A stretch of 64,000 bases of DNA, from positions 466,086 through 530,085 of the forward strand of contig NTXX01000011.1 of NCBI GenBank assembly GCA_002559145.1, written 5' to 3'. Positions 16,711 to 25,070 of the stretch are shown piece by piece. The stretch comes from Bacillus sp. AFS006103 (GTDB lineage Bacteria > Bacillota > Bacilli > Bacillales > Cytobacillaceae). Position 1 is the first letter of the stretch. Every line of letters begins with the position of its first letter. The position numbers were made by a program, and so were the translations under genes. The notes beneath the pieces were generated by a model that was not told where the DNA came from, did no database searches, and was given only the letters and a program-made list of their open reading frames with translations.

Positions 16711-19700
16711 AACCGTTAAAACTGACTATGCAAGCATTCGGTCCTTATGCAGGAAATGAAGAAATTGACTTCACCGCCCTAGGGAATCGGACAATGTTTG
16801 TTATTTCTGGTAAAACCGGTTCTGGAAAAACAACGATTTTTGATGCCATCAGTTATGCAATCTATGGAAAAGCAAGTGGAGAAGATCGCAATGGTCCCGA
16901 GCTTCGCAGCCAGTTTGCCAAAGACGAGTTATTAACTGAGGTTTCACTTGATTTTTCCCTACGTAATAAAGCTTATTCGATTACCAGGTCACCGCAGCAA
17001 TTGAAGAAGAAAGAAAAAGGCGATGGCTATACGCAAATTGGTGCCAAAGCTGAATTATATATGTGGGCAGAAAATGGCGAGAAGAAGCTGCTTGCTTCTA
17101 AGATTAACGATGTCGAAGAAAAAATTAAGGAAATTATGCTGATTGATGCAAATCAGTTCCGGCAGATTTTAATGATTCCGCAGGGAGAATTTCGAAAACT
17201 CCTCACCTCAGATAGTAAGGATAAAGAGCTAATTTTGCAGCGGCTGTTTCATACCCAATTATATAAAATGGTTGAAGATAAGTTGAAGGAAGAAGCCACA
17301 GAGTTGAAAAGGACGGTTGAGGACCAGGTACAGTCAAGAAATGAAGCACTTCGCCGCATTCAAGTGGTAACGAATGAAGAGCTCCGCGGCTACTTGGATG
17401 CCGACTCTGTAAATGACACGATAATCATGCCGCTTTTACAAGCAGAAATTGCAGGCATGGGAGAAATGTTGGAGCAACTAAACAATCAAATGAAAGAAAA
17501 GGTACAGGAACAAGACAAGCTGAAGGGGCAGCTTTTTGAAGCAGAGGCGATCTTAAAACAGCTGCAAACGAAAGAGGAGTTAAAGGGGCAAAAGGCCAGA
17601 CTAGTATCTCAAGAAGAAGTGTTTATTGAAAAAGAACAGCAGGTCGGGCGGGCCCAAAAGGCTGCGCTTTTAGCCAAGCAGGAGGAATTGTGCCACCGTT
17701 TAAAAGGCGAAGTTGACCAGCACGAGGCTAATTTAAAGTCGATTCTGCTGGAAATTGAAAAATGGGCTGGACTTTTGAAACAACATGAGCAACAACTGCA
17801 GCTAGAGCTTGAACGAGAGGGAGAGCGTCAGTCAGCCCTTGATGAAGTGAATCGTTTAATAAATATGAAAGAGGATGTTTATTCGTTTGCCGCATTGCTT
17901 AAAGAAACGAAAAACAAGGATGCTGAACTGAAGGCAGCGAAAGAAAAGCATACTCAGTCCGAACAACTTCTTGAACAACTAGGAACACAAATCGGGTTTC
18001 TAAATCAGCAGAAGGAAGAAATTGAAAAAGGAAAATTGACTTATTTAGAAAATGAGGGCAGAATTGAAAAACTAAACTCTGAACTTGACCGCTTTGAAAA
18101 ATTTGAAACTCTTCTAGGACGGCTTCAAAAGGCTGAGCAAACTCTTAAGACTACAACCGCCCGCTATGAAAATACTACCGATCGGTTTACGGATGCAAGA
18201 GCTATGGTTGAAAATTTAGAGAGAAAATGGATGCACGGGCAAGCAGCGATACTAGCTGCAAAGCTTCAATCAGGAGAATCATGTCCGGTGTGTGGTTCTG
18301 AACACCATCCATCCCCAGCCATCCAACCTGATGACAGCATTCCGACTGATGAGGAAATGAAGGCAGCCAAGGCCCAAGCGGCTAAATTGGAAAAAGAAAA
18401 GTCTGCAGATGAAGCTCAATTTTACCAAAATCAGTCCTTAGTGGCAACGCAAAGGGAAGCTGTAACTGAAATCTTGCAAGAAATAAGTATGGTTCGGCCA
18501 GATTTTACAGAGTCTGATTTACCTTATGCCAAGCTGGACGCAGCTACCGCTAAGAACCAGCTTGTACAAAATCAAGAAAAACTCGCTGCACAGATTAAGG
18601 AACTAGATAAGGTTAGAGTGGATTTAGAAAAAAGAGAATCTGAAAAAATCAGGGTACAAAACACAATTCATCAGATTTCGGCTCAGGTCAATGAATTAAC
18701 AGCACAATTTACCGAAAAGAAGACCAATCTTTCACGGATGATGCAAGTCATTCCCGAAAATCTTCGCTCGGAAGCGGAATACGAAAAAGCACTCGTATCC
18801 TCTCGAAACCGCCGGGAAACACTAATTAAACAGCTAGAAGAAGCACAGAAGCAGTTACAGGTGGTGAACGAAAAACTTTCAAACGAAAAGGCAAGATTAC
18901 TAGATGCTGAGAACCACTTTGCTAGTAAACAGCAGGAGCTCGAGACTGAAAGGGAAATCTTTATTAACAAACTAGCAGAGCAGGGCTTTGAAAAATATGG
19001 CATGTATGCAACTTCCAAACGGACAGAAGTGGAAATTCGCAGTCTTGAGTCAGAAATCCGCAACTATCGTGAAGAGCTACGCTCGGTTTCAGACCGTTTG
19101 AAAGAACTAACCGATCTTTTAATCGATGTGAAGACACCTAATGTGGAAGGATTAAAGCTTGAGTTAATGAAAGTTTCAAGCGAAATAGATGCTCTAAATC
19201 AGCAGCTCACGAATCTCTTTGTTAAAAAGCGGGATAACGAAGAAATTTACCTTCGGGTGCAAGGTTTGAATGAACAAATGAAGGTCTTGGAAGAACGCTA
19301 CATGTTAATTGGTCATCTTTACGAAATAGCAAAGGGCCAAAATAACTTCCGAGTTACCTTTGAACGATATGTGCTGGCAGCTTTTCTGGATGATATTTTG
19401 CGAGAAGCAAATGGTCGCTTACGAAAAATGACGTCCGGCCGTTTTCAATTGCTGAGAAAAACAGACCGGTCCAAAGGGAATGCGCAGAGCGGTTTGGAAT
19501 TGCTTGTGTTTGACCAGTATACAGGCCAGGAACGACATGTTAAAACATTATCGGGCGGGGAAAGCTTTAAAGCTTCATTATCGCTGGCACTGGGTCTGGC
19601 AGATGTAGTCCAAAATTATGCCGGCGGGGTATCGCTTGAAACCATGTTCATCGATGAAGGCTTTGGGACACTCGATCCTGAATCCCTTGATCAAGCGATT

Positions 19701-19844
19701 GAAGCATTAATGGACATTCAAAGTAGCGGCCGATTGGTTGGAATTATCTCGCACGTTCCCGAACTAAAAGAACGAATCGATGTCAGACTCGAAGTCATGG
19801 CAGACCAGACAGGCAGCAGGACAGAATTTAAGTTTACTAATTAA
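16707..19844 (+). CDS. sbcC: Exonuclease subunit SbcC
   Basis: Rad50-type SMC-like ATPase partner of SbcD, 1045 residues. Walker A GKTGSGKT (35-42) opens the protein; long coiled coils surround the zinc hook CPVC (about 526-529), which dimerises the complex through zinc; the C-terminus carries the ABC signature LSGGESFKAS and Walker B FIDEGFGTLD. All key elements are intact. Because this complex degrades long DNA hairpins, it is relevant to the palindromic repeat found elsewhere in the window, though that link is only inference. Confidence 0.95.
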   Translation: MKPLKLTMQAFGPYAGNEEIDFTALGNRTMFVISGKTGSGKTTIFDAISYAIYGKASGEDRNGPELRSQFAKDELLTEVSLDFSLRNKAYSITRSPQQLKKKEKGDGYTQIGAKAELYMWAENGEKKLLASKINDVEEKIKEIMLIDANQFRQILMIPQGEFRKLLTSDSKDKELILQRLFHTQLYKMVEDKLKEEATELKRTVEDQVQSRNEALRRIQVVTNEELRGYLDADSVNDTIIMPLLQAEIAGMGEMLEQLNNQMKEKVQEQDKLKGQLFEAEAILKQLQTKEELKGQKARLVSQEEVFIEKEQQVGRAQKAALLAKQEELCHRLKGEVDQHEANLKSILLEIEKWAGLLKQHEQQLQLELEREGERQSALDEVNRLINMKEDVYSFAALLKETKNKDAELKAAKEKHTQSEQLLEQLGTQIGFLNQQKEEIEKGKLTYLENEGRIEKLNSELDRFEKFETLLGRLQKAEQTLKTTTARYENTTDRFTDARAMVENLERKWMHGQAAILAAKLQSGESCPVCGSEHHPSPAIQPDDSIPTDEEMKAAKAQAAKLEKEKSADEAQFYQNQSLVATQREAVTEILQEISMVRPDFTESDLPYAKLDAATAKNQLVQNQEKLAAQIKELDKVRVDLEKRESEKIRVQNTIHQISAQVNELTAQFTEKKTNLSRMMQVIPENLRSEAEYEKALVSSRNRRETLIKQLEEAQKQLQVVNEKLSNEKARLLDAENHFASKQQELETEREIFINKLAEQGFEKYGMYATSKRTEVEIRSLESEIRNYREELRSVSDRLKELTDLLIDVKTPNVEGLKLELMKVSSEIDALNQQLTNLFVKKRDNEEIYLRVQGLNEQMKVLEERYMLIGHLYEIAKGQNNFRVTFERYVLAAFLDDILREANGRLRKMTSGRFQLLRKTDRSKGNAQSGLELLVFDQYTGQERHVKTLSGGESFKASLSLALGLADVVQNYAGGVSLETMFIDEGFGTLDPESLDQAIEALMDIQSSGRLVGIISHVPELKERIDVRLEVMADQTGSRTEFKFTN

Positions 19845-19950
19845 TGGATTTATAGTTATCAACGGTTGGGGCAATCCCCTATATAGACTTTAAGTGACTG
19901 GGGAGCATGGAAAAAGCGGTCGCCGGTAAAATAGATGTGTTTTAATTATC

Positions 19951-19996
19951 AAAAAAGCAGTGGATTCATTTATATCAATGAATCACACTGCTTTTT
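19951..19996. terminator. Bidirectional terminator between sbcC and the FAD dehydrogenase
   Basis: Long stem: AAAAAGCAGTG and ATTCATT pair with AATGAAT and CACTGCTTTTT across a small loop, with a two-base bulge. Confidence 0.82.
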
Positions 19997-20056
19997 GTGT
20001 TTTTATTAGGACCGTTCCGATACTTCGGCCAGGGGTGGAATCCTCGTCAATCATAG

Positions 20057-21709
20057 TTATGATAATTCTTTAGCAAGTGCACGTCCAGCCTGTCTCCCTG
20101 TGAACAGACAGCCTCCAACAAAAGTTCCTTCCAACGAGCGGTAGCCGTGAATCCCGCCTCCGCCAAACCCTGACACTTCTCCAGCTGCGTATAAACCTGG
20201 AACAGGATTACCTGATGCATCGAGGACTCTGCCTGATAGATCAGTTTGCAGGCCACCTAGCGTTTTTCTACTGACAATGTTTAACCGAACAGCGATTAAT
20301 GGCCCCATCTTTGGATCGAGAATTCTATGTGGGGAAGCTACTCTAATCAGTTTGTCGCCAAGGTAATTTCTAGCTCCGTGCATCGCAGTAATTTGAAGAT
20401 CCTTGGTAAACTTATTTTCGATCTCCCGGTCTCTTGCTAAAACCTGCCGTTCGATTTCTGCAAAATCAAGTAAGTTATCACCTGAAAGTTTGTTCATTCC
20501 ATCCACTAGCTCAACCAGGCTATCTGCAATAATAAAATCTTCGCCCTTATCCATAAATGCCTTAACTGGTGCAGTAGGGCCGGGTAGGATACGCGCTAAC
20601 ACTTTTTTGATACTTTTCCCAGTCAAATCGGGATTTTGCTCAGATCCTGATAAGGCAAACTCTTTTTCAATAATTTTCTGAGTTAAAATGAACCATGAGT
20701 AGTCGTAGCCTGACTTCATTATCGCATCAAGAGTCCCCAATGTATCAAAGCCGGGAAAGTTTGGTGCAGGAAAACGCCTCCCTTTGGCATCGAGCCATAG
20801 GGAGGATGGACCAGGCAGGATACGGATACCATGCATCGGCCAAATAGGGTCCCAGTTCTTAATACCTTCAGTGTAGTGCCACATTCGGTCGCGATTGACG
20901 ATGCGTCCGCCGGCTTTCTCTGTTATACCAAGCATTCTTCCATCCACATGTTCTGGTACCCCGGAAATCATTTTAGGCGCTTTACCGAGCCGTTCGGGCC
21001 AATTTTTCCTAATCAGATCATGGTTTCCACCAATACCGCCGCTTGTCACCACCACCGCAGATGAATGAAATTCGAATTCACTAATTACCTCCCGTGAACT
21101 TGCTTCTCCTCGGGCCGCAGTACTTGGAACCAGGATGTCACCCCGGACCCCAATAATAGCACCATTTTCCTTTATTAATTCATTGACGCGATGGCGGGGA
21201 CGATAATCGACAAGTCCGTTCTTCATTGCTTGTCTGACTCTATCCTCAAATGGCTTTACGAGACCTGGACCTGTTCCCCATACAATGTGGAAGCGTGGCA
21301 CTGAATTGCCATGTCCTTCAGCCGTATAGCCTCCACGTTCTGCCCAACCGACAACGGGGAAAAAACGAACGCCCATCCCAGATAGCCATTCACGTTTCTC
21401 ACCCGCAGCGAATTCAACATAGGCTTCAGCCCACCTTTTCCCCCAATAATCCTCATCTTCTTCTCTATCAAAACCTGCCGACCCTAACCAATCCTGCCAT
21501 GCTAGTTCTCGGGAATCCTTAATGCCCATTCTTCGCTGTTCGGGAGAATTGATGAGAAATAGACCTCCAAAAGACCACCACGCCTGTCCACCGAGCGACG
21601 CTTCGGGTTCTTGATCTAGAAGGAGCACCTTTTTTCCTGCATCCGCCAATTCAGCCGTTGTAACTAACCCTGCGAGGCCGGCACCAATTACAATTGCATC
21701 AAAGTTCAA
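20057..21709 (-). CDS. FAD-dependent dehydrogenase, KstD/fumarate-reductase type
   Basis: 550-residue flavoprotein. The N-terminal dinucleotide fold DAIVIGAGLAGLVTTAEL binds FAD; GGQAWWSFGGLF and the C-terminal GLYAAGEVSGFGGGGIHG are typical of the FAD-binding dehydrogenase group related to 3-ketosteroid delta1-dehydrogenases and fumarate reductase flavoprotein. It has no signal peptide, so it is cytoplasmic. No steroid or redox operon flanks it, so the substrate is unknown. Single gene with a terminator downstream. Confidence 0.85.
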   Translation of the reverse strand: MNFDAIVIGAGLAGLVTTAELADAGKKVLLLDQEPEASLGGQAWWSFGGLFLINSPEQRRMGIKDSRELAWQDWLGSAGFDREEDEDYWGKRWAEAYVEFAAGEKREWLSGMGVRFFPVVGWAERGGYTAEGHGNSVPRFHIVWGTGPGLVKPFEDRVRQAMKNGLVDYRPRHRVNELIKENGAIIGVRGDILVPSTAARGEASSREVISEFEFHSSAVVVTSGGIGGNHDLIRKNWPERLGKAPKMISGVPEHVDGRMLGITEKAGGRIVNRDRMWHYTEGIKNWDPIWPMHGIRILPGPSSLWLDAKGRRFPAPNFPGFDTLGTLDAIMKSGYDYSWFILTQKIIEKEFALSGSEQNPDLTGKSIKKVLARILPGPTAPVKAFMDKGEDFIIADSLVELVDGMNKLSGDNLLDFAEIERQVLARDREIENKFTKDLQITAMHGARNYLGDKLIRVASPHRILDPKMGPLIAVRLNIVSRKTLGGLQTDLSGRVLDASGNPVPGLYAAGEVSGFGGGGIHGYRSLEGTFVGGCLFTGRQAGRALAKELS

Positions 21710-21878
21710 ATAAATCCCCCCGGTATTTATTATATGTTATTGAATTTTCTGAAGAATTAATATAATCCAGTATAACATAACTTCTTTAGGATTTTGATGT
21801 TATATACATGTCTGCACGCAGTCTCGTGTTATTAGGAAGAATGGTAACCATCCGTTGCCCGTTGACTAATTAAAAAGA

Positions 21879-21909
21879 AAAAGACGTGTGTCATTTCACA
21901 CGTCTTTTA
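21879..21909 (-). terminator. Terminator of mntH
   Basis: AAAAGACGTGTG / CACACGTCTTTT perfect stem, six-base loop; usable in both directions. Confidence 0.82.
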
Positions 21910-21942
21910 GAATGCCATTTTAAATTGCGATTAATCCTTACT

Positions 21943-23247
21943 CTAACTCAAAACCGTTTGAACAACCAACCACACATTTAATCCTAAAATAATTAGTGCG
22001 AATAATGATGATGCAATCGTTGTGATTCGTTTATTAGTTAACACGCCCATGAATTCTTTTTTTTGTGTAAAGTAGATTAAAGCAATAATTGGGAATGGTA
22101 ACACCATGCTTAGAACCACTTGGCTGATCACAAGTGTTCGGGTAGGGTCGACCCCAATCGCAACGATGATTACTGTTGGGAGCATAGTTACTAGACGGCG
22201 GATCCAAACGGGAATTGTAAATCCTACAAATCCCTGCATGATGACTTGCCCGGCCATCGTACCGACCACAGAACTTGATAATCCGGAAGCAAGTAAAGAA
22301 ATCAAGAATACACTGGCTGCTGCAGGACCTAGCAGCGGTGTAAGCGTGTAGTACGCTGACTGGATGTCTGCAATCTGACTGTTTCCAGTGGTGTTAAAAA
22401 CTGACGCAGCCATGTACATCATTGATAAATTAATAAAGCCTGCTAAAGTCATCGCAATAAATATTTCTTTCGTGCTAAATTTTTGTATTTTGATTTTCTC
22501 GTTATCGTTACGAGGAACGATTCGTCCTTGAGTTAAGCTTGAATGTAAATAAATGGCATGCGGCATAACTGTGGCACCGAGTACGCCAACTGCAAGAATC
22601 AAGCTCTCGCTATTACCTAGCCATGGCACAACGCTATGATAAGCTATTTGCGCAATATTTGGTTTAGAAAATATTGTTTCGACTAAATAACATAAACCTA
22701 TTAAAAAGGCAAATGCTGCAATAAATTTTTCAAGCGGGCGAAATCCATATTTCTCTAACATTAATATTAGATAGGTGACGACCCCAGTTATGATTGTCGC
22801 TAACAGCATTGGAATACCGGCTAACAAATTTAAAGCCAGCGTAGCCCCCAAAAATTCGGCAAGGTCAGTCGCCATTGCCGCTAACTCAGAAACAATCCAC
22901 ATAATAATAGTAAGCCATTTTGGCAAATTCTCTCGGCAAATTTCAGGAAGACTTTTGCCTGTGGCAATGCCAAGTTTCGCAGACATGTTCTGTAAAAGCA
23001 TGGCCATCAGGTTGGCTAATACAATTATCCACAGCATTTTATAACCAAAACGAGCACCGCTTTGGATGTTAGTTGCAAAATTTCCAGGATCTATATATGC
23101 AATGGAAGCAATGAAGGCGGGGCCTAAGAAAGGTAATAAGGCCCGAAATCCCTTTACTTTACCACTTATGGCATCTCTAGCAGCAGAAACAGTTCGATGT
23201 TCAGTGGTTTCAGTGCGGTCTACTGTAAGTGAATTTGTGCGACTCAT
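21943..23247 (-). CDS. mntH: Nramp manganese/divalent metal transporter MntH
   Basis: Proton-coupled Mn2+ importer of the Nramp family, 434 residues with 11 membrane segments. The metal site residues are visible: DPGNFATN in segment 1 and MPHAIYLHS in segment 6. The cytoplasmic N-terminus (about 35 residues) is rather polar and longer than the minimal family. A near-palindrome about 40 bases upstream may be an MntR-type operator. GGGGATATCTT precedes the ATG. Confidence 0.93.
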   Translation of the reverse strand: MSRTNSLTVDRTETTEHRTVSAARDAISGKVKGFRALLPFLGPAFIASIAYIDPGNFATNIQSGARFGYKMLWIIVLANLMAMLLQNMSAKLGIATGKSLPEICRENLPKWLTIIMWIVSELAAMATDLAEFLGATLALNLLAGIPMLLATIITGVVTYLILMLEKYGFRPLEKFIAAFAFLIGLCYLVETIFSKPNIAQIAYHSVVPWLGNSESLILAVGVLGATVMPHAIYLHSSLTQGRIVPRNDNEKIKIQKFSTKEIFIAMTLAGFINLSMMYMAASVFNTTGNSQIADIQSAYYTLTPLLGPAAASVFLISLLASGLSSSVVGTMAGQVIMQGFVGFTIPVWIRRLVTMLPTVIIVAIGVDPTRTLVISQVVLSMVLPFPIIALIYFTQKKEFMGVLTNKRITTIASSLFALIILGLNVWLVVQTVLS

Positions 23248-23286
23248 AAGATATCCCCTTTCATTTATCTTTCGTGTGGTAAATAT

Positions 23287-23304
23287 TTATTCGTTAAGGA
23301 ATAA
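23287..23304. promoter_or_regulatory. Palindrome upstream of mntH
   Basis: TTATTCGTTAAGGAATAA is an 18-bp palindrome with one central-pair mismatch. Its core (TTAAGGAA) resembles the MntR box known before B. subtilis mntH, and it lies in the leader/promoter region. MntR binding is inference. Confidence 0.45.
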
Positions 23305-23477
23305 AAGTTGCACTAATGCAAAAATATATTTTTATTATACAAAATATCGAGAAAATTGTGTAGCTTTTATAGAAAAAATTTTATGAAGGTAACTTATTGA
23401 AATAATTCTACTTTTCATAAAAGAAGGAAAAGATAGTGGTAATAAGATTCATGGGGATGAATAGAAGAGGAGATCAT

Positions 23478-23969
23478 ATGGTAATTACTCTTTATTTCAC
23501 TTTAAGCTGGATGATGATGGGATTGCTAATATTTCATAGACAAAGATCCAAGGAGTCAAGAAGGGACATAATATTTCTTGTTCTTTTAACGTGCCTGATT
23601 AACACCCATACCTATTTAGGTTTATTTGAAACATTTAATTGGATTAAAACAACAACAATTCCGAAATTATATATTGCTTTTCTCCTTTTTCGAAGTGTCT
23701 TTATCCCTTTATTTATTTCCTATTTAACATTGTACCTTGCCTATAAGTCGTTAAGAAAACAACTCGTTCTTGTTTTCCTTTTCTGTTTCATTATTATTGG
23801 AATCGATATCATCAATGTGCAGAGTGGGTTATATACGTTTAAAAAATGGAATTATACTTTTACGGTTATTTATTATTTGCTTTATCTGTTTTTTGTAAGG
23901 GGAGCACTTCAGTGGTTTAGGGGATTGGAAGGTGAAAACAACAATGATGTGGGTCGAAGACAAATTTGA
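23478..23969 (+). CDS. Small polytopic membrane protein
   Basis: 163 residues with four or five hydrophobic segments and almost no soluble part. No motif recognised. ATG at 23478 has AGAGGAG upstream and is preferred over the GTG 42 bases earlier. It overlaps the next membrane-protein gene by about 38 bases, so the two form a coupled pair. Function unknown. Confidence 0.65.
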   Translation: MVITLYFTLSWMMMGLLIFHRQRSKESRRDIIFLVLLTCLINTHTYLGLFETFNWIKTTTIPKLYIAFLLFRSVFIPLFISYLTLYLAYKSLRKQLVLVFLFCFIIIGIDIINVQSGLYTFKKWNYTFTVIYYLLYLFFVRGALQWFRGLEGENNNDVGRRQI

Positions 23970-24438
23970 TTTAAATGATTATTTCGTTATTTTTACACTT
24001 ATTATCTCATGGGGGATGTATTACTTTTTACCAAAAGTATTTTCAAAGCAAATGACCGTTCTAATCTTTCTCTACAGCCTGACAGCAGCTGGGCTTTTCG
24101 ATAACTCCATTGGAGCTAAACCGTTAGACTTTTATGACATTATGGATGGTCCGGCGTATACTGTAATGGATGTTGCCGTATATTTTCTTTATCCCCCGTT
24201 TTCCTATCTGTTTCTTTTTATTTATAAAAAACTGCAAATAAAGGACAGATACTTATTGGTATACATTCTCTGTTTTACAGCTACGGCTATTGCAGTAGAG
24301 TGGGTTTACTATAAGATGGGGGTGTTTCATTATAAAAACGGAAACCGCACTATTTTCTCTGTTTGTACTTATCTCTTCATTCAATCGCTGCTAATTTTCT
24401 TATATCGCTTCTTAACAGTAAAAGAACAAGTAAAATAA
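23932..24438 (+). CDS. Small polytopic membrane protein, CBO0543-like
   Basis: 168 residues, about five membrane segments. The layout (LPK after the first segment, a conserved YPP before the third, and EWVYYKMGVFHYKNG before the last) resembles the CBO0543 family of Bacillus/Clostridium membrane proteins, which often occur in adjacent pairs as here. No function is known. The start is either the GTG at 23932 or the ATG at 23944; neither has ideal spacing from GGAAGG. Confidence 0.6.
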   Translation: MKTTMMWVEDKFDLNDYFVIFTLIISWGMYYFLPKVFSKQMTVLIFLYSLTAAGLFDNSIGAKPLDFYDIMDGPAYTVMDVAVYFLYPPFSYLFLFIYKKLQIKDRYLLVYILCFTATAIAVEWVYYKMGVFHYKNGNRTIFSVCTYLFIQSLLIFLYRFLTVKEQVK

Positions 24439-24465
24439 AAAAACCAGATGAATTTCTGGTTTTTG
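24439..24465. terminator. Bidirectional terminator
   Basis: AAAACCAGA / TTCTGGTTTT stem between two convergent genes. Confidence 0.8.
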
Positions 24466-24885
24466 TTATTTTAATGAATTTTTTGCGAGGAAGCTCTTCA
24501 GACTTTTTAAACTTTTTGATTGATAAACAATTCCACTATTATCAAAAAGAATATAGCTTGATTGATTCTCAATTGCTAGGTTTGGATAAACTTTTTCGAC
24601 CATTGCAAGTGTTGGTAAGCTCAAAATGTTTGTTACATCTTTAATAATTTTCTCGTCCTTCTCGATGGGTGTTTGTTCTCCCTGTTCCCCAATCGTCAGG
24701 AGAGAATAAGTCTGGTCATTATCCGCCAACAAATTCGGGTATGGAAACGTGCTGTCTTTTTTTGTTTCAACAGTCTGTTGAGGCTCTTTACTTGGAGTGC
24801 TAGCATCTTCTGTCTTTGGTTCACTATTCTGACAGGCTGTTAATAGGAGCATTCCTGCAATTATCGGCCAAACTATTTTCTTCAT
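24466..24885 (-). CDS. Hypothetical lipoprotein
   Basis: 139 residues. Signal peptide MKKIVWPIIAGMLLLTAC with the perfect lipobox LTAC (cleavage before Cys18) marks a membrane-anchored lipoprotein; a low-complexity Ser/Thr/Pro/Lys linker follows and then a small globular domain (about 48-139) that I do not recognise. Isolated gene. Confidence 0.75.
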   Translation of the reverse strand: MKKIVWPIIAGMLLLTACQNSEPKTEDASTPSKEPQQTVETKKDSTFPYPNLLADNDQTYSLLTIGEQGEQTPIEKDEKIIKDVTNILSLPTLAMVEKVYPNLAIENQSSYILFDNSGIVYQSKSLKSLKSFLAKNSLK

Positions 24886-25070
24886 TTAAAATCTTCCTTT
24901 GTTGTTTATATGTTCTATCTAACAACATAGCATATTAACGAAACATATAGATGGTATGAATGTGGAGATATCTTGAAAAGAGAAGGAGTATTTGTACTAA
25001 AATCTACTCTTGAACAATCAAGTTATAAAGGCTACAGTAGAATGGAAGAACGATAAAGTAGGTGGCAAAC

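Noticed and set aside
23287-23304. Fur or PerR box at mntH.
   Set aside because: The palindrome does not fit the GATAAT-type pattern; an MntR-like site is more plausible, and even that is tentative.
24886-25070. A tRNA-Sec gene in front of selB.
   Set aside because: No cloverleaf, no CCA end and no T-loop consensus can be placed there.
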